Below are positions 40,857 through 53,380 of a stretch of 64,000 nt of DNA, piece after piece. The stretch covers positions 52,469,960 to 52,533,959 of the forward strand of contig BTPG01000004.1 of assembly GCA_036245525.1 (NCBI GenBank), read 5' to 3'. The notes under the pieces were generated by a model. It ran no database searches, had not been told where the DNA came from, and was given only the letters and a program-made list of their open reading frames with translations. Numbering within the stretch: the stretch's first letter is position 1; the number at the start of each line of letters is the position of its first letter. The position numbers and the translations under genes were made by a program. Origin of the DNA: Semisulcospira habei (Eukaryota > Mollusca > Gastropoda > Semisulcospiridae).

Positions 40857-41770
40857 GCAGTGACAACAAAGTGACAATGACAAAACTCGAGAAAATAGAA
40901 ATAAAGAGGGAGTGTTTCCATAAGTCTGACATAGAAGCAGCGGGGCGACAAAATTGTAACGTGCAGTCGAGCAGTTCAGGGGCTATTGTACAGTGATGGG
41001 GGTGTGCTTTGTGTGTTTTCATATAACAACGTGACAAAGCGATTTAACACCCATGTTGTAATGTGTAGTGCAGTAAAAAGGTGAAAAATGTCTGTATTTT
41101 GACCAAAAAGATGTTTTCTCAAGTATACACAACTTCAAACCCAGACTTGGTGCAAGGTGGTAAGAACTTTTCATGCATACTAATTTCGTATGCATGAAAG
41201 GTCTGAAAGGTCAAGGGTCACAAGAAATCGGAAAATAGGTACAAGATAGCCATATATTGCCCAAAGATGTTTTTTTCTCAAGTATTCCTAACTGTAACCC
41301 TAAACTTGGTAAAGAGATACCTGATGGTAAGACCTTCCTATGCATATTTATTTGGATGACCCCCTCAGAAAAGTTACTTTTTGTCACTCTCCTGTCATGT
41401 CGCGATTTGGAAATGCAGCTTAATATGTATTAGTTTTTGATTATTCAAGGAAAACCCCTTTACTGACAATGTGTTCATTTTTCGAAGACATTTCATCATA
41501 TGAACAGGCCTTTTTTGTGACAAGTTCCTAAATACTGGCATACATCAGTCATTCAAAATATGTACTCCACAGCTGACTCTTATGGGTTAGGAAACAGTGG
41601 TACAGATAGATTTTTTGCAGCGTCGGTGTGAAACAAGGAGAAAACTTATCACTGCTCCGCTTTGCATGATTATAAATGATATACATTCTGAAAATGGTCA
41701 TTGGCCTCTGAGTATAATACCCATGGGTCCTTTCTGAAGAGGGGGTGTGCCAAAATATAGAAATGCAGCC

Positions 41771-41795
41771 GGGGGGGGGGGGGGGGGGGGGGGGG
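41771..41795. repeat. poly-G tract
   Basis: 25 consecutive G, then TAGGTATGTAGTATATATATA. Confidence 0.95.
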
Positions 41796-41982
41796 TAGGT
41801 ATGTAGTATATATATACATATATGTCATTAAACCCTCTGCTCAAAATATACCAAATGTGGACTTGCTCAATGAAAATCGCAATACTTCTAAAGAGTGAGT
41901 TGACCATGTAGTTCTTGCATTACCCTCCATCTGTCACAGCAGATTTCAGTGGTTGGGTGATAACTGATCATAGGCATATGAG

Positions 41983-42160
41983 GGGGAGCTGGGTGGCTCG
42001 GTGGTAGTGTGTTTGACTCTCATCCCAAAGGTCCTGGGTTCGAATACAGCTTGGGTCAAAATTTGTTCAGACCCTATTTCTGTGACCCATCTTTGAAATC
42101 ACCTTTTATGGACAAAAGATGTTAAGCCCTAAACATTTAACATTTTGTATTGTATTTGTA
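41983..42160 (+). mobile_element. tRNA-derived SINE (SINE-3)
   Basis: A-box-like TGGCTCGGTGGTAG (about 41994) and B-box-like GGTTCGAATAC (about 42037), spaced as in a tRNA head. A body follows, ending GATGTTAAGCCCTAAAC, similar to the GACGTTAAACCC end of SINE-2. No clear target duplication seen. Confidence 0.7.
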
Positions 42161-42990
<830 letters not shown>

Positions 42991-43059
42991 CTTTGTTTTG
43001 TGTGTGTGTGTGTGCGTTTGTTTCATTTAGCGAAGTAGAAACTGTATGGGTTTTTGAGC

Positions 43060-43144
43060 AGGGATAAAAATATCCATCTACGGGGATTGAACCCTGGTTA
43101 CCTGCGTGGCAAAGAGAGTATTTTACCACTACACTAACTCAACT
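43060..43144 (-). mobile_element. tRNA-Gly-like SINE head (SINE-4)
   Basis: The minus strand reads GTTGAGTTAGTGTAGTGG, CTTTGCCACGCAGG and GGGTTCAATCC: A box, tRNA-Gly-like anticodon arm and B box. The acceptor ends do not pair, so it is not a tRNA gene. Body extends left toward the low-complexity block. Confidence 0.65.
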
Positions 43145-44190
43145 ACTAAGGGATAATTGGTGCATTTAATTACTTATAGATAAACCTTCTCATCCCGTAT
43201 CTGCCGTTGTTGTTTGTTCCAGTTTACTTTCCCACTGTCACTAATAGTGATCGAGGACTAGTAGTTTGCAACAGTTTGGGCGTAGGTTATACTTGTTGGT
43301 TTGGCGTCATTGATTTCCTCCTTTCTCATGCGGGCTTGGGACACCGGCTACGGCGGAGATATGATCTGCCGGTAGTCAGACATCGCTTGTATCCCTTTTT
43401 GAAAACGCACTCGCAAACGACCCAAAGTGCCAATTTTTGCGCGGGACCCCCTCATTTTTTCATAAATAATGTGTGTGATATGATCTAAAGTACGACTTTA
43501 TCGAATAAAAAGGGCCTGAGCAATTGCCCAACATTGCAAACACTTGTAATGTTATTGATTACATCCGGGCACTTTGCGAATTTACAACATACACTTTTCT
43601 CGATTGCACTTAGAATTCCAATTATCAGAGCACACTTTTTTTTACGAGAAAATACTAACATACTTTATGAAGTGACCGAAATGTTTCTTTATCATTTTAA
43701 CACACTATTCGATAAATTTTTATTGTGTTCTGAAATCAGCTATTTTGCGTGTTTTCGCTCATGGGGTAGATCACGCAAAAGGCTCAAACTTACAAATATG
43801 CCCGGGACCATGGGTCTTTCAGGGTGGCAATAGCCTCCAGACTCAATAAGGCTCTCAAAAAACACTATAAGCGGCAGTTTTCAATTAAAAAATGTAGGTA
43901 TAGTATACAACCTTAAGATCCAAAATCAAAGGCCTGTAAGCACATCAAAAAACTATTGAAGGTTCCTGGATTCCGTCCATAGCAGGATTTCAACCTGCGA
44001 CCTGAGGTCGTGAGTCAGCAAGGTAATCCCTGGACAACCGATTGCACGTCACAGCTTCACAACAGTTTCACTTCACAAGTTATAGGCATAGAGTTTCATG
44101 GATCACTGCATCTGCAGGGACTCGCCGGAATCTATGCTTGTTTGCCAGGGGGGGGGGGGGGGGACAAGTTCCATTATTATCCCAGTTGTA
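43145..44190. other. no feature recognised; G-run
   Basis: Short frames (for example 43207-43488 and 43534-43833) lack recognisable motifs. G-run at about 44149-44163. Confidence 0.3.
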
Positions 44191-44384
44191 TTAACCCCTT
44201 CACTGCCAGGAAAGACTAAATACCACCCAACTGCAAGAGGTATAGATCCTCATGAGCCCCCGCAGTTGCGGGGGCTCATGAGGATCTATGCCTCTTGCTG
44301 GCACCACTTTGTGTCCACATTCCTTGGACGCTGAATTTACGATTCATTAACACAGTCTGTGTCCACTGCCACTGAAAGGGTTAA
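44191..44384. mobile_element. TTAA-ended PAL-1 MITE, best-preserved copy
   Basis: Starts TTAACCCCTTCACTGCCAGG and ends CCACTGAAAGGGTTAA. The 66-bp hairpin 44233-44298 has arms GCAAGAGGTATAGATCCTCA and TGAGGATCTATGCCTCTTGC (one mismatch) and centre CCGCAGTTGCGG. To its right is TTTGTGTCCACATTCCTTGG, seen at the same place in other copies. Defines the PAL-1 family: about 194 bp. Confidence 0.95.
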
Positions 44385-45697
44385 TGTATACATCAAACAG
44401 TTCTTTGTGTTGTTGTTGTTGTTTTTAAACCTCAAGCAACCGAGACCGTCACGGGTCCTAAATGTAGGACTGTACAATTGTGTACTGTGTACAATCTGGC
44501 TCTACGACACCCCCCAGCAAAGGGAAGCAACCAGTGCAAGGTCGACAACCCTCGTCGGGTGGTCAAAACGCGGGGGGCCGAATTCCGTGTGCGATCGTTG
44601 GCTGTAACAGTGGCAGTTTAGAGCCAGTTGTTATTCCCTGGACCTACTACCTGCGACAGTAGTATGGTTATGTTTACGCCGAACGACTCCCAACATCAAA
44701 CGAGTGGAAAGTTACGGCAGATGACTAGCTTGTGACATAAACATAGACAAACATCTCATAAGCCCGAAGACACCATACAGGCTTCTTCGCTTGATGCCGC
44801 CTTCATTGCGAGGATATCAAGCCTCAACCGTTGACCCCATTCGTGGCCTGCCACCTGCTATAGTAGGGCTGATGATGACTAGGCGCTGTACTGGTCGGGG
44901 TTTAACCCCCGGAGACCGCTACGGCAGCCAGGCAGGCCTAGCCGGAGACACCGAAACAACAGCTGGCTCCCAACACCTTTCTCTCTCCCCCCCCCCCCCC
45001 ACCCCCCGCCCAACCCTTGACCCCTCCCCAGTTTCCCAACTTAGAAACCAGATGTAAGAAGTAAGTTAGATTTTTGTTGTTGTTGTTTTTGCTGCGCACC
45101 ACCAGCAACCCAGTAATAATGGTCAATTGGTTGACCGTGGCAGGGGAATTAGAAGAAGAAGAAGCCCAAAGAAGCACAGGCAACACTCTGAACATCTCCA
45201 AGAGGCTTAGATCCTCATGACCCGGAGAAGCACAGGCAATACTCTGAACATCTCCAAGATGCATAGATCCTCATGAGCCCAAAGAAGCACAGGCAACACT
45301 CGCAGATGGCCTGAGCTATTTCGGACTCTTTTACTTTTTTTTTCTACCGTGCTTCCTATTATAGGTTGACGAGTTTATCACCTTTAGAAACGTCTCTCGA
45401 TGAGCCTCCTTCCGGCATCTATAAGAGGCATATATTCTCATGAGCGTCTGCAGTGGCACCTCTCATTACTGCGGCTGCTCGGGAGCCTAAGTCTCTTGCG
45501 CTGTGGAGACTGATCCGGGGTCACATGAACAGTTATAGTAATGAGGTTAGGCTTACCCCGAACGACTGGCAACAACGAACGGGAGCGAAATCACTGCGGA
45601 TAACCAGTGTTTACCAGAAGCATACACAACACTCGAGTGAGATGACCTTAGCTGCCTGCTAGACGTTAAAGCGGTCTGCTACATGGCGGACTTTGAC
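44385..45697. other. no gene; PAL-1 flank repeats
   Basis: GCCGAACGACTCCCAACATC (44675) and CCCCGAACGACTGGCAACA (45558) are the same long flank as at 24778. At 45167-45300 there are three direct units of about 57 bp, each with AAGCACAGGCAACACT and two with CATCTCCAAGAGGCTTAGAT-type strings. C-rich tract at 44985-45010. Confidence 0.45.
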
Positions 45698-45897
45698 TGC
45701 TGAAATTCGGCGGTACAATGGGTGATCAATGTTGTCTTGCCTCAGCTATGACTTTTCTACCCATCTTTTTACAATCCATGTGAGTAGGCACGCGTACTAG
45801 AGGTTTTCCACTGCCTATTGAGCGTAACGGAAGTAATTCTCCTGCGTACAAAGCACATGAAAATTTCTGTCGTGCATTGACTTGAAAAGACAATAAA
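45698..45897. repeat. dispersed repeat R2 copy
   Basis: TGCTGAAATTCGGCGGTACA, CAATGTTGTCTTGCC, ACTTTTCTACCCATC and CGTACAAAGCACATG match copies at 9341, 11041 and 13195. Ends in GACAATAAAGTTG and then the pentanucleotide array, which could be its 3' tail. Confidence 0.65.
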
Positions 45898-45991
45898 GTT
45901 GTATTGTATTGTATTGTATTGCATTGCATTGCATTGTATTGTATTGTATTGCATTGCATTGCATTGTATTGTATTGTATTGTATTGTATTA
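45898..45991. repeat. (TATTG/CATTG)n array
   Basis: About 18 units of TATTG and CATTG alternating in blocks of three. May be the tail of a retroposon (R2). Confidence 0.95.
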
Positions 45992-46861
45992 AGTGCAGAA
46001 AGATATTTCATTCAAACTTTAAAGATAGTCCTTCTGTCCAGCATCATTGTAAGACTGACACACTAAAATCATTTATAAAGGAAATGTTGCGGACCGCTAT
46101 GAGTAGGTTGCTAGAAACTATCGTATAGCAATAACTTGAACAGCTTAACCAGAACCACAAGGGAACTAATTCTATAAATGTCTTCTGATTACTTTTGTAC
46201 GTTCCCTTTCCGGAAGCATCGCACCTCACTTCCGGCAACCGAGCAAGAAGCAGGCTACCGAGGGACATAGATCCTCATGAGCCACTCCCCTCTTGCATTT
46301 GGGTGGTGTTTGCTGTGCTCCGGCAGACAAGGGGTTAAACCTAGAAGCTAGTCAATCCGTTCTGCTGGGCCTTCTAGGGCCGTTAATGCCGAGAAAAGCC
46401 GGTGCACAACTGCCAAAGTATAGATAGTTGCGGGGGGCTCATGAGGCCGGATCTATACCTCTTGCCTGTGCCAGTTTGTGTCTACGTTCTTTTGACGGCT
46501 GGGGGATTTTTTGACGTTGAATTTTCGACGATTTCAAAAAAAGATAATCTGCATTAGTCCTACAAGGCTTTTTCTGTGCTAATGCGTAATTAGTTGCCAA
46601 TCCCCGTAACTTTCGTGAAAACCAGGCAAGGCGCAGCACAATTAATGTGAGTGCATATGCTGATGTCGACCATTTGAACGGCCAGCGTCGATACCCGGCC
46701 GGCCGAATAATACGAGACTTTGGTGATAATCACCTCCTTATCCTCCCAGTGTCATGAATCAGTATGCAAAACTGCCCTTCTCCAGCTTTTCTATGTCCCA
46801 TCCCGCACAGAGCAATTCCTGTAAGTGATTGCTGTTCTGGGATTTTGGGCCTTAGGATTTT
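45992..46861. other. no gene; PAL-1 scraps
   Basis: PAL-1 pieces at about 46262-46300 (ACATAGATCCTCATGAGCC directly followed by CTCTTGCATTTGGG) and 46425-46465 (right arm GCGGGGGGCTCATGAGG, TATACCTCTTGC). Confidence 0.45.
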
Positions 46862-46925
46862 GAGCTGATCTGTGATTCTGGATCTCACGGCCGAAGGCCG
46901 TGAGATCCAGAATTACAGATCAGCT
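46862..46925. repeat. PAL-3 hairpin, variant stem
   Basis: Arms GAGCTGATCTGTGATTCTGG and CCAGAATTACAGATCAGCT, inner stem GATCTCACGGCC and GGCCGTGAGATC around GAA. Other PAL-3 copies have GACCTTACGGC and GCCGTAAGGTC, so two or more base pairs differ with both sides changed. Confidence 0.92.
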
Positions 46926-47162
46926 GGAAATATGTAAATGACACGTCGGCAGTTCCAAGACCCTGTCGTCAAATTCGTATCACGGGCTGCTGGTAATCAA
47001 GTTGACCAGGAGAATGTTTCCAACGCCACTGGGGCCCACCACCCCCCACCCCCACCCCCTCCCCGGGGCTTTTCTCTGGGCGTGACCACCCCACATCTCT
47101 GTCCCGGCCCAGGTCTGAGTCCACACATCTAGCCAAGAGTCTGAAACCTCTTCCGAAGCGCT
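46926..47162. other. no feature recognised
   Basis: C-rich tract at 47036-47068. No coding signal. Confidence 0.3.
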
Positions 47163-47376
47163 TTAACTCATTGTGTACGAAGCACCCATATTTTGTGGTT
47201 GTCCCGGCTTTCAAGACTGCATTGCAATTCAGGAGACACTGAGATCGACCATGATAGTTCAAGGGTGGTGGCAGAATAGCTTGGCGCCTATAGGCGCCAA
47301 GCTATTCTGGCACCACCCTTGGACTATCATGGTCGAGCCATATCTTGATGTATTGTGTCGGGACTGAGTGAGTTAA
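47163..47376. mobile_element. TTAA-ended PAL-2b MITE
   Basis: Starts TTAACTCATTGTGTACG and ends GGGACTGAGTGAGTTAA. Palindrome 47235-47343, arms GATCGACCATGATAGTTCA and complement, centre GGCGCCTATAGGCGCC. Three arm mismatches (GGTGGCAG/CTGGCACC; TTCAAGG/CCTTGGA; GATCGACC/GGTCGAGC). Confidence 0.92.
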
Positions 47377-47383
47377 GCAGACA

Positions 47384-50115
47384 TCATTTATTTTAACAAA
47401 AAGTTAAATGCTCAAGAATGTGAAACATTGAACAATAGTAAGTTTGAAGAGAGCTTGTGGTACTATTTTGTGAGTGCTTCTGGTGAAAAAATTCTTGTTG
47501 GTTGTGTGTATAGAAGCCCCAACTCCGCAACTGAAAACACAGATTTACTATTACAACTTTTACGATCCGAGGAGATACAAACATATGACAAAATTTGCAT
47601 TTTCGGAGATTTTTATTTCCCTTATGCAGGATGGGATGGCTCCTGGACAGGTGAGAAAAATAATCAAATTGTTGAGTGCATAAGAGAGGCCTGCCTGATT
47701 CAGATGGTGAAAAATCCAACAAGACATAGGCAAGGTCAGAGGTCAACATTAGATGACCTAATCTTAGTAAATGGCGAGTAGCTAACGTCAGATATTCAAC
47801 ACTTCGATCCCATTGGCAAGAGTGACCACGATGTTTTACTCTTCCAGCTGTATGTACCTAAGGTAAAGGTGACGCAGAGTAATAAACACTCCCTTAACCT
47901 TGGGAAGGGAGACTATGAAAGTCTGAGAGCATATATGGCAAATATAGACTTTACAACTACTAAACCTGAAAATTGCGGAGTGGAAAAATTCTGGGCATTA
48001 ATTAAGTCTTCGATTCTGAAAGGTATGGAGTTGCACATCCCAAAGTGAAGAGTAAATCACATAAAAGAACCACACCATCTCGGATGAATAAGGGTACTTT
48101 AAGAATGATTAAAAAGAAATACAAGTTATACAAAAGATATCTTCAAACTCAAAAAGGTAGAGATTATCAAAGATATATTACCTTAAGAAATGACTGTAAT
48201 AAATTATTAAAGCTTAATAAAAAGTTACATGAAAGAAATATTGCAGATAAATGTAAAATGAACCCCAAAATGTTTTGGAAGTATGTACAGGAAACAAACT
48301 AAATATAATTCTAGAATAACTGCACTTAAAAATTAAAAAAGAAGATGGCACACTTGCTGTAGCAGACCATGAAAAGGCAGCAACACTGAATGCATTTTTC
48401 TCAAGTGTATTTGTGGAATAAAACTTGAGTAATGTTCCGATGCTTGGTAGAGGTTCAAAATCGAATGGGTGCACCATAACAGATATCGTAATAACTCCTG
48501 ATATTGTCAGGAAAAAAAACTAAAAGAATTAAATCCTTCCAAAGCTCAAGGTCCAGACTGCATCCCTCTCAGAGTTTTACAAGAGTTGTGTAATGAGTTG
48601 GCAGAACCACTTTGCACATTATTTATATTTTCCCTTAAATCAGGTATTGTACCGCAAGACTGGCGAACCGCAGAGGTAAGTGCTATTTTTAAAAAAAAAA
48701 GGTTCTTGGTCAGATGCAGGAAACTACAGACCAGTAAGTTTAACGTGTATAGTATGTAAAGTTTTAGAGTCTATAGTCTGTGATGAAATTGTTAATTATT
48801 TTACTGTGAATAATATGTACACTGAATGCCAACATGGTTTTAGAAAGAAACGATCATGTGATCAATTACTACAGGTTATGGATGATATAACTTAGTTACT
48901 TGACAACAACAACGAAAAAAACCGGTTGACATCATATACTTAGACTTTAGAAAAGCATTTGACACTGTTCCTCATGAAAGGCTTCTTCAAAAGCTAGAGG
49001 CCTATGGTGTAGGTGAAACATTTCCAACTGGATAAGAAGTTTCTTACATGAAAGAGAACAAGTAGTAAAGGTTGGAGATGCAAAATCAGACAAAATAAAG
49101 GTACTGAGCGTTATACCTCAAGGAAGCATCTTAGGACCTATATTATTTACGATATTTATAAATGACTTGCCAGACTGTGTTAATAGCATGTGCAACATAT
49201 TCGCAGATGATACTAAAATCTATAATGAATCGAGCAATAAAGACATGTTGCAGCATGATTTGGAGCACTTGCAAGAGTGGTCCGACACATGGGATTTGCA
49301 TTTTAATGTAGAGAAATGCAAGGTCTTGCATGCTGGAAGGAACAATCCTGAACAGGATTACTTGATGAAAGTTAACAGCGACATTAAAAAGGTGGCATCT
49401 TGTGAGGAGGAAAGAGACTTAGGTGTTGTTTTCGACAAAGTTATATCTTTTGACCCCCAAACAAAACGGTTGGAGTAGTTAAGAGAGCTTTTAATTATTT
49501 GGACAAGAACATTTTTAGTCAACTGTAAAAATCACTAGTCAGACCACATTTAGAATATGCAAACACTGAATGGTACCCAGGTTTAAAGAGACAATCAGTT
49601 GCACTCGAAAGGGTTCAGAGACGAGCAACAAAGCTGGTCAAAGAATGTAGAAATATGACTTATTTAGACAGACTCAGATACTTTGGATTACACTCCTTAC
49701 GTGGACGTAGAATACGTGGAGACTTAATCCAAGTTTTTAAAATTTATAATGGCATCGACGACCTAAATTGGAACGACTTTTTTGCAGCACCATTTTGTGA
49801 CAGAACCCGAAACTCTGAAGGGAAAATCTTTGTACAGCACTGCAACACTAACCTGCGGAAGTTTTGTTTTACTAACAGAATTGCCCTTGTTTGGAATGAC
49901 ATCAGTTTCATTTTTTTTAAAGCACCTAATATAAATTCTTTTAAAAACCAGCTGGACGAATTACCAAAATTTAAAGAGATTTTCTATTCCTATGATGAAT
50001 GATTTATAGGAAAATTGCATGCATAGCAGACCCATAAAGTAACTAAAGAAAGAAAGGACATTTGCAAAGGTCTCACGGCCTAGTTTGCCCTCACAATACT
50101 ACTACTACTACTACA
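47384..50115 (+). mobile_element. CR1-like LINE-C, decayed
   Basis: Plus-strand non-LTR element, about 2.7 kb and AT-rich compared with its surroundings, with endonuclease, RT and CR1-type C-terminus in broken frames. Ends in CTCACAATACTACTACTACT, a short-repeat tail. The 5' end is cut near the PAL-2b MITE. No target duplication identified. Confidence 0.88.
47428..50002 (+). pseudogene. LINE-C endonuclease-RT remnants
   Basis: 47428-47781: endonuclease C-terminal half (VGCVYRSPNSATENTD, CIFGDFYFPYAGWDG, RSTLDDLILVNGE). About 48530-48895: RT fingers (GPDCIPLRVLQ, NYRPVSLTCIVCKVLES, CQHGFRKKRSC). About 48930-48975: [17 protein letters not shown]. 49110-49478: VIPQGSILGPILF, NIFADDTKIYNE (catalytic FADD). 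49560-50002: CTD (LERVQRRATKLVKECRN, YFGLHSLRGRRIRGDL). Frameshifts and stops (for example ITLL preceded by a stop at 48895) make it non-functional. Confidence 0.9.
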
Positions 50116-50317
50116 TCATTTGACTGGATAAAAGCGCAGTACTACACCTCGACCTAAACAGCGCTGGACAGACAAACAGTTAGATCCCCTGCTGTGTACA
50201 GTTCTACCAGCGCTAGCATGGTTTGTGACTCGATTTAAACAGCAGCATCACTGAGTAGAATCTGCAAACACCAGGATACGCATTGAGGCAACGTATGCCA
50301 GCAAGACACACAACGTC
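50116..50317. other. short R3 repeat
   Basis: CAGCGCTGGACAGACAAACA repeats the string at about 10940. Nothing else. Confidence 0.4.
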
Positions 50318-50545
50318 TTAACCCATATCATACTGAGGCTAAAAGCTTCAAATTTGTGCACTGCCATAATTATGCAAGCTACATTATACTACTTGCAGAT
50401 AAGGATATAGACCGATGGCTTTAGTTCAAGGGTGGTGTCAGAATAGCTTGGCGCCTAGAGGCGCCAAGCTATTCTGGCACTACCCTTGAACTATTTTAGT
50501 CAAACTTATTTCACACACTGGTGTATTCCGAATGATAAGGGTTAA
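50318..50545. mobile_element. TTAA-ended PAL-2b MITE
   Basis: Starts TTAACCCATATCATACTGAG and ends CGAATGATAAGGGTTAA. Palindrome 50404-50503 (GTTCAAGGGTGGTGTCAGA, centre GGCGCCTAGAGGCGCC). It is the uninterrupted sister of the copy at 23428-23953 and shows the empty site of the SINE there. Confidence 0.92.
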
Positions 50546-50862
50546 CAGCCCCGCAGCTCTCCAACCCAAAACGCTACCGACATCCGAAGGGTTAAGAGTG
50601 TGCTTGCCGTCTTGCTGGCGAAAGTGGCAGCCGTCGAGTCCTTTGAGAACCTACGCCAGTGGTAACCGTAATGGGGTTGATTGAGAGGATGTATATGCAA
50701 ATGGCATGTCCAGTGCTAGAAGACCACGCCATTGCATTCTCATCACGGGAGACGAGGATCGTCTAGATGGTATAGCAGCTCTGAAGTGTGGTTTTGTGAA
50801 TGCGACGAACATACGAGCTATTTATTATTGGAGAAAACCCCTTTTAGCAAGCCTTCTTTGCC

Positions 50863-50925
50863 GTGTGTGTGTCGGTCTGTGATTTTGGACCTTACGGCTG
50901 TCCCAAAATCACAGACCAGCACACA
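50863..50925. repeat. PAL-3 hairpin with deletion
   Basis: Arms GTGTGTGTGTCGGTCTGTGA and TCACAGACCAGCACACA. The inner stem is one-sided: GGACCTTACGGCTG remains on the left while its complement on the right is missing. Confidence 0.85.
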
Positions 50926-51548
50926 TTAATTTTATTTCCTCCCCTCCTAGCGTCCCCTGGACACGCCTCTCCATGGACAAGCCTCTCCATCTCTCACTCA
51001 AGACCAGTCACCGGGGACGCTTGCTGCATGACATGAATGAATTTGAATGAATTTTATTTAACGTCTGTTCAGATCTTGGTGATTTTAGACCCCGCGAAAA
51101 CGAAAAACCCTTTGAATTGTACACTTAATTATCAAAACCATACATGTATTTAAAAAGTTTAGGTATAAAAGTATGACAAATAATTTCACTATAGTCGTTG
51201 CTATAGTATTATGTAAAATATCATTGATGATTGTTGCTAGATCATCAATAGTATTTTTGTCTGAACACATTTGTTGTATTAGGACTGTGGAGTGTTACAT
51301 ATTGCCGAATAGAGAGAGGTTCTGAAAACTCAGCGGTGCCGATATCTCTTGAAAGTTTTATGTGTACATTGTCTGTTAACACTGTGGGATCTTTCGGAAT
51401 GAAATATTTTACGGATTAGCAAAAAAGCTATTAACCCCTTGCTCCTGTACGTACATTTATGTTTCTGAAATCTTGGTTCGTTCAACGACCGGTCTCCAAA
51501 CGCAACACTGACTGTCCGAGACTAAACGTGGATACAAATTTGTCTCAG
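50926..51548. other. no feature recognised
   Basis: AT-rich, with GAATGAATTTGAATGAATTT at about 51033. No gene. Confidence 0.3.
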
Positions 51549-51590
51549 CAAGAGGCATAGAGCCTCATGAGCCCCCGCATGTCTCTTGCA
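51549..51590. repeat. PAL-1 with most of the right arm deleted
   Basis: GCAAGAGGCATAGAGCCTCA, GAGCCCCCGC, then directly ATGTCTCTTGCAG. The deletion spans the right half of the stem. Confidence 0.8.
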
Positions 51591-52172
51591 GTTGGGATCA
51601 TGTCATCAACAATTACTCAGTCATTGCCGCCGAACCGCTCGGCTTTACGGACGGTCTGCCGGCTCGAGTCAGTACAGGAAAGACTGATCCTACTGCGCGG
51701 CCCTTTCATATGACGAGGCGCAGGTTCAGTCCTTAAGAGTGTGTCTCGTGTGCTCGCAAGTCAGTCAGTAAAGCGGCTCGTTCACAGTGCCGTTTCCGTA
51801 CTGTCCAGTCTCTTAGCCTTAGTCAGTCCCAGTCATCCCCTAATTTTTCAATTCCCTAAAACAAAAACACTACCGCCCACCAGCAGCATATTTGCCATGC
51901 ACAAAATACAACAACAACAACAAAAACAGCACATCACCCGTCTCATTTCTTGGCTATGAAACTGGTTCCTTACCAACCCCACACCCAAGCACAGCTGAAA
52001 TCAGCGTGCTCCTCAAATCACTACGTCAACGGCAACTCAACATAGGCCCACAATTCTCCATTGGCTAAGCTCAGGAATCAAAGCACCATTGAAACATGTC
52101 TCCTCTCAGCTAACCGGACATTTCCAGCAAATTCCAACATTCAGCCCTACTACAAATTTTTAAGCAAGGCAA

Positions 52173-52205
<33 letters not shown>

Positions 52206-52879
52206 ACCGGTCCTCAGTTACTGCCTGAACTGGCCAAACTGATTTGTCTATGTAATATAACCTCCAACTGAATCAGTCTACCTTTCTGCCGGTTTGTCAG
52301 ACGGACTGACGAAATCTAACCGACTACCCATTGAGGGCTTCGCTTCGATGCCGGCATGCTTCTTTTGACTACATTCCAGCAGGGCCGGATCACTTACCTC
52401 CGAGGGGGGGGGGACTTATTGTTTGGGAGGGGGGAGGGGGGCCAAACAACCCCGAAAACGGACTTTGTTATAGCATTTTAACAAATTTGGGGTCTTGGGG
52501 GGGGGGGGGCATTTACCCCCGCCCCTCCCCCCCCCCCCCCCCCCGGATCTGCCCCTGTCCAGTCTCGCCACCTCTCGCACTGCGCTCAGTCGTTACGCCG
52601 CGATAATTCATCTCTGACTGATTAGCCGGAGACAAACTAATATTCACCGATAGTGTCTGCCCTTTCGTTGATAACCACCGGTAGGTGGCGCTGGCGCCAG
52701 GAACCGATTTCAGGGGAGACGATTAGGCTTTTAGTGCCGTAACTGTGGGCTAAGAAGTCCTAGTGCCCGCCCTTGGCTTTGATCAACGAACAAGTGGCGT
52801 TTCTTGAAAACTGAAGGGACCAAACAACATCCACTTCTCCCGATCTTCTCCCGCAAAGAAACATGAAAGGACTAAGGCA
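51591..52879. other. no gene; homopolymers
   Basis: A poly-A tract of about 31 at 52174-52204; G- and C-runs at 52405-52545. Frames crossing these are spurious. Nothing recognised as host exon. Confidence 0.4.
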
Positions 52880-52943
52880 GCAAGAGGTATAGATCCTCTT
52901 GAGCCCCCGCAACTGCGGAGGCACACGAAGATCTATACCTCTT
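52880..52943. repeat. PAL-1 hairpin
   Basis: GCAAGAGGTATAGATCCTC and AAGATCTATACCTCTT: the GGTATAG/CTATACC form (usual GGCATAG/CTATGCC) is matched on both arms. The inner right arm is decayed (GGAGGCACACG). Confidence 0.88.
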
Positions 52944-53380
52944 CAGTGCAGATCATAATTTTGCCAGTGTGTTCAGTTTCACGTTCCGGCATCCGAGTGT
53001 CTCCAGTTCTATCAGAAGGCGCACTCATGCAATTACAAATGAGAGCCATCGTTTGCCTTTTGCCCCTGTCAATCAAGCCCGGAACTTGTTTTCCAAGCAA
53101 TAAGTACACTTCAGCCAGAGGAAGACTGGCGATACCGGCTCATCTAATTTATATTAGTTGTTTTACGTGATTTTTCAAGCAGCCCCAGAAAACAGAGAAA
53201 AAGTTCCCAGGCCGTTCGTTTTTGTGGTCGAATGAATTTCACCGCCTACGAACAAAACTGGCGTCGGGTTGGCACTGAGACGCACCCAGGACTGAAACCT
53301 TTTCAGTGATTATAATGATCTATACATACTGTATTCACCACTTTACTGCCGATAAAAACTGAATTGAATACCACCAAGCT
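52944..53380. other. no feature recognised
   Basis: No motif. The right-hand part (ACCACTTTACTGCCGATAAA) resembles the left flank of PAL-1 units. Confidence 0.35.

Larger units (their letters stand above)
38090..41370 (+). repeat. old irregular tandem duplication
   Basis: Three diverged, direct units begin near 38090, 38870 and 40310 (AGCCTTTATGTTGAGACT, AGCCCTTTACTTATGTTTCG, AGCCCTATACTTATGTTTAG). Shared internal blocks include CACCTTTTGGAAAG, CATGTATTTCATTTCAGG, TACTTGCAAACAAGC and GACACTTATT. Further shared strings (AGCCATATTTTGAC, AAGATGTTTTCTC, CTTTGTGGTAAG, GTCAAGGGTCAC) recur at about 38690-38840, 39960-40290 and 41070-41370. Unit lengths are uneven (about 0.8 and 1.4 kb). Confidence 0.6.

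Noticed and set aside
43060..43144. tRNA-Gly gene on the minus strand
   Set aside because: The anticodon arm resembles tRNA-Gly, but the acceptor stem does not pair; treated as a SINE head.
43207..43833. Two plus-strand frames of 93 and 99 codons
   Set aside because: No motif, no splice context, and base composition like the surrounding non-coding DNA.
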